From DASRVA01 sp050732935 (GTDB lineage: Bacteria; Gemmatimonadota; Gemmatimonadetes; JACCXV01; JAHWKZ01): a DNA stretch of 55,387 bases. Positions 6,280 to 15,459 of the stretch are shown here, one piece after another. Position 1 is the stretch's first letter. Each line of letters starts with the position of its first letter. A program made the translations under genes and the position numbers. Location of the stretch: positions 1 to 55,387 of the forward strand of contig JBOHRW010000200.1 in NCBI GenBank assembly GCA_050732935.1, in the 5' to 3' direction. The notes under the pieces are model-generated. The model did no database searches. It had not been told where the DNA came from and saw only the letters and a program-made list of their open reading frames with translations.

Positions 6280-7659
6280 ATGCCAGCTCACTCCCGTATG
6301 TTCCGTGCGCAACCCTTGCGTTACTCGGCGCGCCTGATCCCGCTCGTTCTCGGGATCGCTGTGTATGGCCTGACGCAGCCCGCCGGGGCGGCGGGACAGG
6401 CCGCCGTTTCCGGCGAGGGTCGGACGATCAGCCTGGCCAAGGGGACGGCCCAGCTCGTCACCCACCCGGTCTCCATGCGACGCGTGTCGGTCTCCAACGC
6501 CGAAGTCGCCGAGGCGGTCGTCGTGTCACCCAACGAGCTATTGCTGAACGGTAAGGAGATCGGCACGACCAGCCTCGTGATCTGGGACGCGGAGGGGCGT
6601 CGCACGCTCTATCCCGTCGAGGTCGCCCTCGACGCGGCGTCCCTGGAGAACCACTTCCGCGCATTGTTCCCGGGCGAAGCTTTCGAGGTCTCCTCGAGCG
6701 GCAACGTGTACATCCTGTCGGGGAACGTGTCGAACGGCACCGTCGCCCAGCGGGCGGTCGAGATCGCCGAAGCGACCGGGGCCATGGTCGTCAACAACAT
6801 CGCCATTCCGTCCCCGCACCAGATCCTGCTCCAGGTCCGCTTCGCCGAGGTGAGCCGGACCGTCATGCGGGACCTGGCGGCCAATTTCCAGCGCATGATC
6901 GCCAACGACGGCGGCTTCATCACGACCGGCCGCTTCATCCCGCCGCCGAGTGGCGAGTTCGGTCCGGATCCGCAGCAGCCGCCGAGCACCCTCGTCGACG
7001 CCGTGAACCTGCTGATCTTCGACCTCGACGATTCGAAGTTCGCGGCTTTCATCCGCGCGCTCAAGTCGACCGGAAAGTTCCGCAGCCTGGCCGAGCCCAA
7101 CCTGCTCGCGCTGGACGGCAAAGAGGCCTCGTTCCTGGCCGGCGGCGAGTTCCCGTTCCCGGTGGTCCAGGGCGGGAGCAACAACGCGGTCACCATCGTG
7201 TTCAAGGAGTTCGGCATCCGGCTGAACTTCACGCCCACGGTGACGAACAGCGGGAACATCCACCTCAAGGTGGCGCCCGAGGTCTCGACGCTGGATTTCG
7301 CCAACGGCCTCCAGGTCTCGGGTTTCCAGATCCCGGCCATCCTGTCGCGCCGGGCGGAGACCGAAGTGGAGCTCCGGGACGGGCAGACCTTCGCCATCGC
7401 CGGGCTCATCGACAACTCGATCACCGACAACGTCGACAAGATCCCGATTCTCGGCGACCTGCCGATCCTGGGTCCGCTATTCCGCTCCAGCGAGCTGCGG
7501 CAGAACCGGACCGAGCTGCTGGTGCTGGTGACGCCGCGGCTCGTGCAGCCGTCGGACGAGGCCCCGCCCATCCCGCCGGGCGAGCCCGACACGTGGGACT
7601 GGATCGAGCCGCTCGACGAGCCGGTGGGTCAGAGCAACTCGGACATCTCTAACGACTGA
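6280..7659 (+). CDS. cpaC: Type IVb pilus secretin CpaC/RcpA
   Basis: 459 residues. A signal peptide ends near PAGAAGQ. Residues about 45-110 form the pilus-type N-terminal secretin domain (LAKGTAQLVTHPVSMRRVSV), then a BON-like segment, then the secretin core. The core contains FPFPVVQGGSNNAVTIVFKE, FGIRLNFTPTV and the C-terminal gate signature (LPILGPLFRSSELRQNRTEL). It would form the outer-membrane channel through which the Flp fibre leaves. A GGAGGG site precedes the start, 12 bases after cpaB. It is the only secretin in the window; the second Tad locus has none. The C-terminus is acidic and may be the pilotin-binding or surface tail. Confidence 0.93.
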   Translation: MPAHSRMFRAQPLRYSARLIPLVLGIAVYGLTQPAGAAGQAAVSGEGRTISLAKGTAQLVTHPVSMRRVSVSNAEVAEAVVVSPNELLLNGKEIGTTSLVIWDAEGRRTLYPVEVALDAASLENHFRALFPGEAFEVSSSGNVYILSGNVSNGTVAQRAVEIAEATGAMVVNNIAIPSPHQILLQVRFAEVSRTVMRDLAANFQRMIANDGGFITTGRFIPPPSGEFGPDPQQPPSTLVDAVNLLIFDLDDSKFAAFIRALKSTGKFRSLAEPNLLALDGKEASFLAGGEFPFPVVQGGSNNAVTIVFKEFGIRLNFTPTVTNSGNIHLKVAPEVSTLDFANGLQVSGFQIPAILSRRAETEVELRDGQTFAIAGLIDNSITDNVDKIPILGDLPILGPLFRSSELRQNRTELLVLVTPRLVQPSDEAPPIPPGEPDTWDWIEPLDEPVGQSNSDISND

Positions 7660-7666
7660 GGACATC

Positions 7667-8983
7667 GTGGATCGTCAGGCCGTAACAGGCGCCGTCATCT
7701 CGACCGACCCGCAGTTCCGAGCCGTATTCCACGGCAACGGCGACGGGGCGAAGATTCCGGTCGAGCTGACCTTCGAGATCCTTGTTCCGTTCGTCGAGAT
7801 CAGCCACGGCCATCTCGAGGAGCTGAAGGTGGTTGGCCCGGACATGGTCTTTCTCGACCTCGAGGAGGATCCGATCCTGGGCTGCAAGCTGGCGCAGTTC
7901 CTCTCGGAGGCCACGCCCTCCGTGCGGATCATCGCCGCCGGGACCGACAAGTCGCCCGAGTTCCTCATGCAGGTCATGCAGTCGGGGATCAGCGAGTACC
8001 TGCCCAAGCCGGTCTCCGAGGAAGTCATGGGGGCGGCGATCGACCGCGTGCGCCGCAAGATCGGTACGCGGAGCGCCGGAACGGCGACCGTCATGCCGGC
8101 CGGGGCGGCCCGCCGCGAGCCGGGGAAGCTCATGGCATTCTTCTCGGCCAAGGGCGGCTCGGGGGCGACGACGGTGGCGACCAACGTCGCCGTTCAGATC
8201 CATCGGATGACGGGCAAGAAGACCGTGCTGGTAGATCTCGACCTGGAGCTCGGCGAGATCGCCCTGTTCCTGGGAGTCGAGCCGCGGTTCAGTTTCGTCG
8301 ACCTGTCGCGGAACTTCCACCGGATGGACTCGAACCTCCTGGCCTCGTTCATCGAATGCCACGATTCGGGGATCCACGTCCTCTCGGCTCCTTACCAACC
8401 GGAACGGGCCGACATCGTCACCGCGGATCAGACCAAGCAGATCCTCCAGTTCCTCAAGCAGCACTACCAGTTCGTGATCGTCGACCTGTCCAACTCATTC
8501 ACCGTCCGCACCGTCGCCACCTTCGAGAAGGCCGACGAGATCTATCTGGTAGCCAACGTGGACCTGCCTTCGCTCCGCAACATTCAGCGCTGCCAGCACC
8601 TGATGACGCGAATGGTGGGTGAGGCAAAGGATCTCCGGCTGATCGTGAACCGCTACCAGGCGGAGAACGAGATCACGCTGGAGGACGTCGAGCGGGCGCT
8701 GGGCCTCGAGGTCTACTGGGCCCTGCCCAACGATTACGAATCCATCATCTACTCGATCAACAGTGGGCGGCCGGTGATCCTGGACGAGAGCTGTGCGTAC
8801 ACGCAGGAGCTGCAATCACTGGCTGCCAAGATCACCGGTGTACCGGCCGCGAGCGCGCGCAACAAGGGATGGTTCTCGCGCGCGATCGTGGATCCCCTGA
8901 GAAACATGATGGGGGCGGAGTCGCGGAAAAAACAGGATCCGCTCATGCTGCCTCCGGCCGTCGTTGGAGGTGAGCACGCATGA
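7667..8983 (+). CDS. cpaE: TadZ/CpaE receiver-like/MinD-type ATPase
   Basis: 438 residues. The first ~130 resemble a response-regulator receiver (MVFLDLEEDPILGCK around the Asp site and YLPKP near the Lys). The rest is a ParA/MinD-like domain with a deviant Walker A, KGGSGATT (162-169), a LVDLDLELGE switch and VIVDLSNSF as Walker B. TadZ/CpaE proteins mark the cell pole and recruit the Tad machine. The start is GTG, seven bases after the secretin stop. The end overlaps cpaF by four bases (ATGA), indicating translational coupling. Confidence 0.92.
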   Translation: MDRQAVTGAVISTDPQFRAVFHGNGDGAKIPVELTFEILVPFVEISHGHLEELKVVGPDMVFLDLEEDPILGCKLAQFLSEATPSVRIIAAGTDKSPEFLMQVMQSGISEYLPKPVSEEVMGAAIDRVRRKIGTRSAGTATVMPAGAARREPGKLMAFFSAKGGSGATTVATNVAVQIHRMTGKKTVLVDLDLELGEIALFLGVEPRFSFVDLSRNFHRMDSNLLASFIECHDSGIHVLSAPYQPERADIVTADQTKQILQFLKQHYQFVIVDLSNSFTVRTVATFEKADEIYLVANVDLPSLRNIQRCQHLMTRMVGEAKDLRLIVNRYQAENEITLEDVERALGLEVYWALPNDYESIIYSINSGRPVILDESCAYTQELQSLAAKITGVPAASARNKGWFSRAIVDPLRNMMGAESRKKQDPLMLPPAVVGGEHA

Positions 8984-10458
8984 ACCCGAAGGATCCCTAC
9001 ACCGTTCCCCTGTTCACTACCGAGGGCGATGTCAACCGCGAGCGTCTGCCGTGGGAACCGCCCGAGACGGACGAGGCCGTCGAGGACACGGAGTCGGCTC
9101 CGGATCCCGATCCGCGTCCAGCCCCCGCCGAGAACCTCGTTCAGCTCGACGAGCAGTTCGAGACGGCTGGCGACGCACATGAGATCAAGAGCCGCATCCA
9201 CAAGATGCTGCTCGAGCGACTCAACCTCTCGAACCTCGACTCGTACGACCGCAGCCAGGTCGTGGCCGAGATCCGCAAGGTCGTGCAAGACCTGCTGGAC
9301 CGCGAGGCGGCTCCGCTCAACTACGAGGAGCGGGAGGCGCTCGTCGAGCAGGTCCTCCATGAGATTTTCGGTCTTGGCCCGCTCGAGCCTCTGCTCCAGG
9401 ATCCGACCATCTCGGACATCCTCGTCAATACCTACAAGCTGATCTTCATCGAGCGCGGCGGTCGCATCGAGAAGACGGACGTGCGGTTCAAGGACGACCG
9501 GCACCTCATGCAGGTGATCGACCGGATCGTCTCGGCGGTGGGCCGCCGGATCGACGACTCGAGCCCCATGGTCGACGCCCGCCTGGCCGACGGCTCGCGC
9601 GTCAACGCGGTCATTCCGCCGCTGGCGATCGACGGGCCGCACGTCTCGATCCGTAAGTTCAAGAAGGACGCGCTCTCGGCCGAGGACCTGATGCGATACG
9701 AGACGGTGACTCCGCCGATGCTCGAGCTGCTCCAGGGAATCATCAAGGCGCGTCTGAACGTGCTGATCTCGGGCGGCACGGGCGCGGGGAAGACAACCCT
9801 GCTGAACGTGCTGTCGTCGTCCATCCCCCGCGACGAGCGCATCGTGACGATCGAGGACTCGGCCGAGCTGCAGCTCCGTCAGCCGCATGTGGTGCGCCTC
9901 GAGACACGCCCGCCGAACGTGGAAGGCCTGGGCGAGGTGACGGGGCGTCAGCTCGTGATCAACGCGCTCCGCATGCGGCCCGACCGGATCATCGTCGGTG
10001 AGGTGCGTGGCTCAGAGGCCGTCGACATGATGCAGGCCATGAACACTGGCCACGACGGGTCGCTGACCACGCTGCACGCCAACAGCCCGCGTGACGCCTT
10101 ATCGCGTCTCGAGACGATGATCTCGATGGCGAACCTGAATCTGCCCGAGAAGGCCATGCGCCAGCAGGTCGCCAGCGCGCTCCAGGTGGTGATCCAGGTC
10201 AGCCGCCTCTCCGACGGCACTCGTCGGCTGTCCTCGATCTCGGAGATCGTGGGCATGGAAGGCGACGTCATCACGATGCAGGAGATCTTCACCTTCGAGC
10301 GTCAGGGGATCGGCGAGGACGGCAAGGTCATGGGGCGGTTCAAGGCGACCGGCATCCGACCGCGGTTCGCCGAGCGGCTGCGCACGGCCGGGATCGAGCT
10401 TCCGACCGCGATGTTCTCCAACGCTGACTACAGCTTCTCGCAGGCGGCCCCGGCATGA
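8980..10458 (+). CDS. cpaF: Tad pilus motor ATPase CpaF/TadA
   Basis: 492 residues, GspE/VirB11 superfamily. The N-terminal domain (LERLNLSNLDSYDRSQVV, EIFGLGPLEPLLQDPTISDI) and the CpaF marker DSSPMVDARLADGSRVNAVI are present. Walker A is GGTGAGKTT with Lys271; the Asp box is TIEDSAELQLRQPHV; Walker B is MRPDRIIVGEVRG; the His box is LTTLHANSPRDALSR. It is a hexameric cytoplasmic ATPase that drives extension and retraction. It overlaps its neighbours by four bases at both ends (cpaE and tadB). The first ~65 residues are an acidic, probably disordered extension, longer than in the locus 2 copy. Confidence 0.96.
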   Translation: MNPKDPYTVPLFTTEGDVNRERLPWEPPETDEAVEDTESAPDPDPRPAPAENLVQLDEQFETAGDAHEIKSRIHKMLLERLNLSNLDSYDRSQVVAEIRKVVQDLLDREAAPLNYEEREALVEQVLHEIFGLGPLEPLLQDPTISDILVNTYKLIFIERGGRIEKTDVRFKDDRHLMQVIDRIVSAVGRRIDDSSPMVDARLADGSRVNAVIPPLAIDGPHVSIRKFKKDALSAEDLMRYETVTPPMLELLQGIIKARLNVLISGGTGAGKTTLLNVLSSSIPRDERIVTIEDSAELQLRQPHVVRLETRPPNVEGLGEVTGRQLVINALRMRPDRIIVGEVRGSEAVDMMQAMNTGHDGSLTTLHANSPRDALSRLETMISMANLNLPEKAMRQQVASALQVVIQVSRLSDGTRRLSSISEIVGMEGDVITMQEIFTFERQGIGEDGKVMGRFKATGIRPRFAERLRTAGIELPTAMFSNADYSFSQAAPA

Positions 10459-11438
10459 CCGAGAGCACTACCGTCGCCGTGATCGTCTTCACCGCGGTCG
10501 CTTGCGTCGTGATGCTCCTGGCTCTGGGCTGGGAGTGGTTCAGCGAGCGCCGGCGGACGAAGGAGATCACAGACCGCCTGGAAGGCATGGCCAAGGGCGA
10601 GCGGACGCCTGGAGGCGATCCCTTCGGGGACCTCTTCCGCGATGGCTCCGTCAAGGACGTGGCGTGGCTGCAGCCGGTGGTGTCCCGGCTTCCCCACACC
10701 CGCGACCTCCAGCACCTGCTCGACCAGGCCGACATGAACTGGCGGGTCGGAACCTTTCTGCTCATCACGACTGGGGTGGCGACGGCCTTCGGGCTCGTGA
10801 TCCTCCTCCTGACCCGCATCCCGTACATCGCGATCGCGGTGGCGGCGTTCGCCGCTACCCTTCCCTACATGTATGTCCGGCGCCGGAAGACCAAGCGGCT
10901 GCGCGCATTCGAGGAGCACTTCCCGGAGGCGATCGACCTCCTCGGCCGGGCCATCCGAGCGGGTCACGCTTTCTCGACGGGCCTCCAGATGGTCGCCGAT
11001 GAATCGCCCCAGCCGATCGGGATGGAGTTCCGGCGCGTGTTCGAGGAGCAGAAGTTCGGGCTCAGCCTGGAGGATTCGCTGCTTGCCCTGGCCGACCGGA
11101 TCGAGCTGCTCGACATGCGCATCTTTGTCACCGCCGTCCTGATCCAACGCGAGGTGGGCGGCAACCTGGCCGAGATCCTGGACAAGATCTCCTACACGAT
11201 CCGCGAGCGGTTCACGATCGAGCGCCAGGTCCGGGTGTATACCGCGCAGGGCCGCTTCACGGGGTATCTACTGGCCGCGCTGCCGCTCGGCGTCGGGTTC
11301 CTGATCTACATGCTGAACCGCGAGTACATGACGATCCTGTGGGAGCGCCCGGTCGGGCGGCTCCTGATCGCCGTGGCGGTGGTGCTGCAGGTGATCGGGT
11401 TCTTCATCATCCGCAAAATCATCAACATCAAGATTTAG
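10455..11438 (+). CDS. tadB: Tad inner-membrane platform protein TadB
   Basis: 327 residues with a T2SS-F (GspF-like) domain and membrane segments near the N-terminus, around residues 95-140 and twice at the C-terminus. AIRAGHAFSTGLQMVADE and VLIQREVGGNLAEILD are the conserved helices of TadB. With TadC it forms the inner-membrane rotor that CpaF turns. The start overlaps the cpaF stop (ATGA). Ten bases separate it from tadC. Confidence 0.93.
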   Translation: MTESTTVAVIVFTAVACVVMLLALGWEWFSERRRTKEITDRLEGMAKGERTPGGDPFGDLFRDGSVKDVAWLQPVVSRLPHTRDLQHLLDQADMNWRVGTFLLITTGVATAFGLVILLLTRIPYIAIAVAAFAATLPYMYVRRRKTKRLRAFEEHFPEAIDLLGRAIRAGHAFSTGLQMVADESPQPIGMEFRRVFEEQKFGLSLEDSLLALADRIELLDMRIFVTAVLIQREVGGNLAEILDKISYTIRERFTIERQVRVYTAQGRFTGYLLAALPLGVGFLIYMLNREYMTILWERPVGRLLIAVAVVLQVIGFFIIRKIINIKI

Positions 11439-11448
11439 GCAGGCCGCC

Positions 11449-12381
11449 ATGCTCCTCTACCTCGTCGTCGGACTCGTCATGATCTCGGTGACCGCCCTCG
11501 TCTACGGGCTGGCCACGTTCGCCCCCGTCCGCTCGCGGACGATCACCCGGCGGCTGGCCGAGCTGGAGGCCGGGGCGACGCTCCACTATTCGCTCGATCG
11601 CCGGCGGCGGCAGGAGAAGCGCGAGAAGGTCCAGTCCATCCTCGAGGCGTTCGGGGAACGGGTCGCTAAGCGCGACGTGCAGTGGTCCAAAATGCAGGAG
11701 CTCATGCTCCGGGCGGGCTACCGCGGCCGGCGCTCGGTGGCCGTCTACTTCGGGCTGCGGCTGGTCACGATCCTGGGCCTGGCCGGGGGGGGGTTCCTCG
11801 TCGGGACTCTGACCGGAGCCGGATTCTCCAAGTCGCTGCTCGCCACGGGGATCGCCGGTCTGGTCGGCTGGGTCCTGCCGGGCTTCGTCATCAAGCGGAA
11901 AGTCCGCCGGCGCCAGCTCCAGATCCAGCACGCCCTGGCCGACACGCTCGACCTGCTGGTCGTGTGCGTGGAGGCCGGCCTGGGCCTCAACCAGGCGTTG
12001 GTGAGGGTGTCGGACGAGATCGCGCACGTCAGCGCGGCGATGAGCGAAGAGCTGATGCTCACCAACTTCGAGATCCGCGCCGGTACGCCCCGGGACGAGG
12101 CGCTCAGGAACCTCGGTCATCGGTCAGGCGTGGGCGACCTCAAGTCGTTGACCGCCATGCTGATCCAGACCGATCGCTTCGGAACCTCGATCGCGACCGC
12201 GCTCCGCGTTCATTCCGACTCGCTGCGCACGAAGCGCCGTCAGCGCGCCGAGGAGGCGGCGGCCAAGACGACGATCAAGCTCGTCTTCCCGCTCGTGCTC
12301 TTCATCTTCCCGGCCATGTTCGTCGTAATCCTCGGCCCGGCGGTTCTCCACATCCTCGAGCAGCTCGGCGGCCTGCTGTGA
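11449..12381 (+). CDS. tadC: Tad inner-membrane platform protein TadC
   Basis: 310 residues, second GspF-like platform protein. It has an N-terminal membrane helix, a hydrophobic pair around residues 100-150, and a long C-terminal helix (LVFPLVLFIFPAMFVVILGP). The T2SS-F motifs are DLLVVCVEAGLGLNQALVRV and LIQTDRFGTSIATALRVHS. It partners with TadB at the base of the pilus. The stop codon overlaps the GTG of the DUF192 gene (GTGA). Confidence 0.93.
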   Translation: MLLYLVVGLVMISVTALVYGLATFAPVRSRTITRRLAELEAGATLHYSLDRRRRQEKREKVQSILEAFGERVAKRDVQWSKMQELMLRAGYRGRRSVAVYFGLRLVTILGLAGGGFLVGTLTGAGFSKSLLATGIAGLVGWVLPGFVIKRKVRRRQLQIQHALADTLDLLVVCVEAGLGLNQALVRVSDEIAHVSAAMSEELMLTNFEIRAGTPRDEALRNLGHRSGVGDLKSLTAMLIQTDRFGTSIATALRVHSDSLRTKRRQRAEEAAAKTTIKLVFPLVLFIFPAMFVVILGPAVLHILEQLGGLL

Positions 12382-12743
12382 AGACCCTGCACGTTGTCAA
12401 CCAGACCCGCGGGCGCGAGCTCGGCGAAAGCATCTGGCTCGCCGACCGTTGGTGGCCGCGGCTCAGGGGGCTGATCGGCCGCCGGCTGGAGGCGGGGCAA
12501 GGTCTCGTCCTGGCACCCTGCAAGGCCATCCACATGCACGGGATGAAGCAGGCGCTGGACGTCGCGTTCGTGGACGGCTCGGGCGCCGTGGTTGCCGTCT
12601 ATCCCGATCTCGCGCCCGGTCGTCGGACGCGCTTCCACAAACCGGCCAGGAAGGCGATCGAGCTGCCGCCGGGAACGCTGGCGCAAACGGGAACCCAGGT
12701 CGGCGACGTGCTCACGTGCCGGCTCTCCGAGGAGGAGCGATGA
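12378..12743 (+). CDS. DUF192 protein in the Tad operon
   Basis: 121 residues from a GTG that overlaps the tadC stop. It carries the DUF192 pattern: WWPRLRGLIGR, LVLAPCKAIHMHGMKQALDV, and YPDLAPGRRTRFHKPA before a C-terminal LELP-like strand (IELPPGTLAQTG). DUF192 is a small beta-barrel fold of unknown function found exported or cytoplasmic; no signal peptide is visible here. The tight coupling on both sides (GTGA and ATGA) ties it to pilus function. Locus 2 lacks this gene, so it is not essential for every Tad system of this organism. Confidence 0.85.
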   Translation: MKTLHVVNQTRGRELGESIWLADRWWPRLRGLIGRRLEAGQGLVLAPCKAIHMHGMKQALDVAFVDGSGAVVAVYPDLAPGRRTRFHKPARKAIELPPGTLAQTGTQVGDVLTCRLSEEER

Positions 12744-14251
12744 AAGCGAGTCACGGTACGGCCACAGCCCCGGTCCCCCCGGCACGGACGGGAAATCCTC
12801 CGGTGCCCGCCTCCCTGGAGGAGACGGGCCTGATGCCCGAATCCATCAACGATCTGATCGTCAAGACCCTCTACATCAAAGGCGCCTGCACCGGGAAGCA
12901 GCTCTCGCGGGATTTGCGTCTGCCCTTCCCGTTGCTCGACGACCTGTACCAGGACCTCCAGGAGCGGCAGCTCGTCGAGGTCCGCCGGGCGACCGGCCAT
13001 GGTCGGGGGAGCTATCTCTATGACCTGACCAGCCAGGGACGCTCCCGGGCGCGCGAGGCGATGAGCGCCAACCAGTACGTCGGCCCCGCCCCGGTACCGC
13101 TCGATCTCTATCGCATGTGGGTCGAGATCCAGACCATCCGGAAGGTCCACATCACGGTGGATCGCATCCAGGCCGGGTTCGGCCACCTGGTCCTCGATAC
13201 CGAGTTCGTCGAGCAGCTCGGCCCGGCGATCAACTCGGCCAAGTCGATGTTCCTCTACGGGGATTCGGGCAACGGGAAGACAAACCTGGCGGAATCGATC
13301 GCCCGGATGCTGGGCGGCGACCTCTACGTTCCGTATGCCATCGACGTCGGCGGCCAGATCGTCGTGGTCTACGATCCGGTGTACCACCGGAATCTCCCCG
13401 ACGGGGCCGAAAGCGGCCGCAACGGGGACGATCCCGACTGGCTCGAGAGCGCGCCCAGTCACGACCAGCGCTTCGCGCGCGTGCACCGGCCGGTCGTCTT
13501 CACGGGCGGCGAGCTGACGCTTGAGGACCTCGATCTGCAGTACGACACGACGAGCAAGATCTACCAGGCGCCGTTCCAGGTGAAGGCCAACGGCGGTGTC
13601 CTGATCATCGATGACTTCGGTCGCCAGCGCGTACGGCCGCGCGACCTCCTGAACCGGTGGATCGTCCCGCTCGAGAAGCGCATCGACTTCCTGACCCTGC
13701 ACACCGGGCACAAGTTTCCCGTGCCGTTCGACTGCCTGCTCATCTTCGCGACGAACCTCAACCCGACCGAGCTCGTGGACGAGGCGTTCCTGCGGCGCAT
13801 CCATTACAAGATCTACGTGCCGAGCCCGACCTACGATCAGTACGTGCAGATCTTTCGACGCTGCTGCGTGGCCAAGCAGATCCCGTTCGTGGCCGGTCGC
13901 GTCCAGTACATCTTCAAGCAGTACTACGAGCGGATCCCGCTGCCTGCGAGGTCGTGTCATCCACGCGACCTGATCGATCACATGTGCGACAACGCGCGGT
14001 ATCTCAGCCTCAAGCCCGAGCTGACCATCGACCTTCTCGACCGCGCCTGCAAGTCGTACTTCCTCGACATGCCGGACGAGGAGTACGTGCCCGATCCGGC
14101 CGAGCACAACTATGGCGGTCGTGTGCAGTCCCCCATCGGCAGCATCGCCGAGATGATCGCTGGCGAGGATCTGGCGGAAGAGGCGGGCCAGCCCGTGGTC
14201 GCGGCGCCGCCCTCAGCGCCGCCGTCACCCGCGCCTCCGCGGGGAGCGTAG
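12740..14251 (+). CDS. Winged-helix/AAA+ ATPase of the Tad locus (copy 1)
   Basis: 503 residues, cytoplasmic. Residues ~30-110 look like a winged helix (LMPESINDLIVKTLYIKGAC, then LTSQGRSRAREAM). An AAA+ module follows: Walker A GDSGNGKT (174-181), Walker B VLIIDDFGRQ with Asp291-Asp292, sensor-1 LLIFATNLNP, and an arginine finger candidate in DEAFLRRIHYKIY. The last ~35 residues are Pro/Ala-rich. It is coupled to the DUF192 gene (ATGA), and a clear homologue ends locus 2. All ATPase residues are intact, so it is probably an active remodelling ATPase. It is not the CpaF motor and I know of no characterised homologue. The winged helix could bind DNA or a protein partner. Confidence 0.85.
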   Translation: MKASHGTATAPVPPARTGNPPVPASLEETGLMPESINDLIVKTLYIKGACTGKQLSRDLRLPFPLLDDLYQDLQERQLVEVRRATGHGRGSYLYDLTSQGRSRAREAMSANQYVGPAPVPLDLYRMWVEIQTIRKVHITVDRIQAGFGHLVLDTEFVEQLGPAINSAKSMFLYGDSGNGKTNLAESIARMLGGDLYVPYAIDVGGQIVVVYDPVYHRNLPDGAESGRNGDDPDWLESAPSHDQRFARVHRPVVFTGGELTLEDLDLQYDTTSKIYQAPFQVKANGGVLIIDDFGRQRVRPRDLLNRWIVPLEKRIDFLTLHTGHKFPVPFDCLLIFATNLNPTELVDEAFLRRIHYKIYVPSPTYDQYVQIFRRCCVAKQIPFVAGRVQYIFKQYYERIPLPARSCHPRDLIDHMCDNARYLSLKPELTIDLLDRACKSYFLDMPDEEYVPDPAEHNYGGRVQSPIGSIAEMIAGEDLAEEAGQPVVAAPPSAPPSPAPPRGA

Positions 14252-14270
14252 TCCGGCTCGCGCGGATCGG

Positions 14271-14960
14271 ATGCGCGTCACCACCTTGAAGAAGCCGCCC
14301 CGACAGAAGCCGGTGCCGGCAGTGGAGTACGACGAGCTGGTCTACCGGGAGTCGCTCCGGGCCCTCGGGCTGTTCGCGCCGGTCACCCTCGAGGAGATCC
14401 AGATCGCCTATCGTCGCCGGGCCAAGACCTATCACCCGGACCGGGCCGCCGCCAACGGCAACGCCGATGAGGCCACCGGGCAGATGGAGCGCATCAACCT
14501 GGCGCACGGCTACGTCGTTCAGCATTTCCAGACCTTCGATCGCGCCCGCAACCGATCGTTGCGGCGGGCGATGGCGGGGGAGCCTCCCGTGCGCGCCTGG
14601 CAGGAGATCCTGTTGCTGCCGATCACAGCCGTGTACTCCCTGGCTCTGCTGGCCGCGGCCGGCCCGGCGGCTCTGCTGGCCGGGGCCTCGGGGGCTCCGG
14701 GCGCCTTGATGACCCGCCCGCAGCGATTGGCGCTGTGGGCGAAGGAGAAATGGCTCCTGATCGGCCCGCACCTGCTGGTGATGGGGAGCTTCGTCACGCT
14801 GGAGGCATGGGGCCTGGGGCCGGGGCTGCTGCGGTGGTGGCTCGGGCTGGCGCTCCTGGTCATGCTGGCCAGCGACATCGCGAGCCGCGCGACGGGTGAG
14901 CGAAACCCATTGCGGCAGCATCGGGCGATGGAACGCCTCCAGGCGTTCGTCAGGGGCTAG
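14271..14960 (+). CDS. Membrane-anchored J-domain protein
   Basis: 229 residues. The N-terminal ~75 form a DnaJ domain with the HPD loop at residues 55-57 (AYRRRAKTYHPDRA). Hydrophobic stretches at about 108-135 and 165-205 anchor the rest in the membrane; the Gly/Phe and zinc-finger regions of full DnaJ are absent. J domains stimulate DnaK-type chaperones, so this protein would recruit DnaK to the inner membrane. It starts 19 bases after the AAA+ gene and is probably the last gene of Tad operon 1, perhaps helping assembly or turnover of pilus parts. Its stop overlaps the convergent winged-helix gene by four bases. Confidence 0.85.
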   Translation: MRVTTLKKPPRQKPVPAVEYDELVYRESLRALGLFAPVTLEEIQIAYRRRAKTYHPDRAAANGNADEATGQMERINLAHGYVVQHFQTFDRARNRSLRRAMAGEPPVRAWQEILLLPITAVYSLALLAAAGPAALLAGASGAPGALMTRPQRLALWAKEKWLLIGPHLLVMGSFVTLEAWGLGPGLLRWWLGLALLVMLASDIASRATGERNPLRQHRAMERLQAFVRG

Positions 14961-15325
14961 GGAGGGCGCGGGGCTCGCTCCGGGCGCCGGCGGCACAGAG
15001 CCCGCTCCGCTTCGAACAGCTCGGCGAGGGGCCCGATCAACGGATAGCTGTGGTCCAGTCTGAACCATGGCGCATGACCCGCCCGACCAGACGGAAGCAT
15101 CGTTACCAGCCCCAGCCGGTTGAGACGCTCCAGCGAGTCGGCTGATCCCTGCGGAGTGACGCCGCTCCAGAGCGCCAGATCCCAGGGCCGATGTGGGCTC
15201 CAGGATCGCTGCAGAAAGAGCTCCCGCGTGGTGCGCAGAGTCGCCACCCCCACGAACAGCTGATCCAGGGGCCAGCCGCCCCCCGGCTCCCGCCGCAGAC
15301 CGATTCGTCGAATCCTCGACACCAT
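14957..15325 (-). CDS. Winged-helix transcriptional regulator (putative)
   Basis: About 122 residues on the reverse strand. The segment DLALWSGVTPQGSADSLERL, then NRLGLVTMLP, has helix-turn-helix spacing, followed by a wing (RAGHAPWFRLDHSYPL) and a C-terminal helix. This is the layout of ArsR/MarR-like winged-helix proteins whose wing ends in a Pro-Leu pair. The ATG at 15325 or one at 15346 could be the start. It is divergent from tonB, so the 125-base gap between them is a natural control region and this protein may regulate the tonB-exbB-exbD-kinase operon. The Arg/Pro-rich ends reflect high GC and lower my confidence. Confidence 0.55.
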   Translation of the reverse strand: MVSRIRRIGLRREPGGGWPLDQLFVGVATLRTTRELFLQRSWSPHRPWDLALWSGVTPQGSADSLERLNRLGLVTMLPSGRAGHAPWFRLDHSYPLIGPLAELFEAERALCRRRPERAPRPP

Positions 15326-15459
15326 TCTCCCGGGGCCGAGCCCCATCCCCCGAATACCGGTCCGGCAGGGGTCGTGCCTCGACAGCGCTCCAAGCGCCCG
15401 CTTGCGCGCCGGGGCGGCCGCAGCGCGACGGCGGGAACGGCGGCGTTCGCGCGGGGGTC

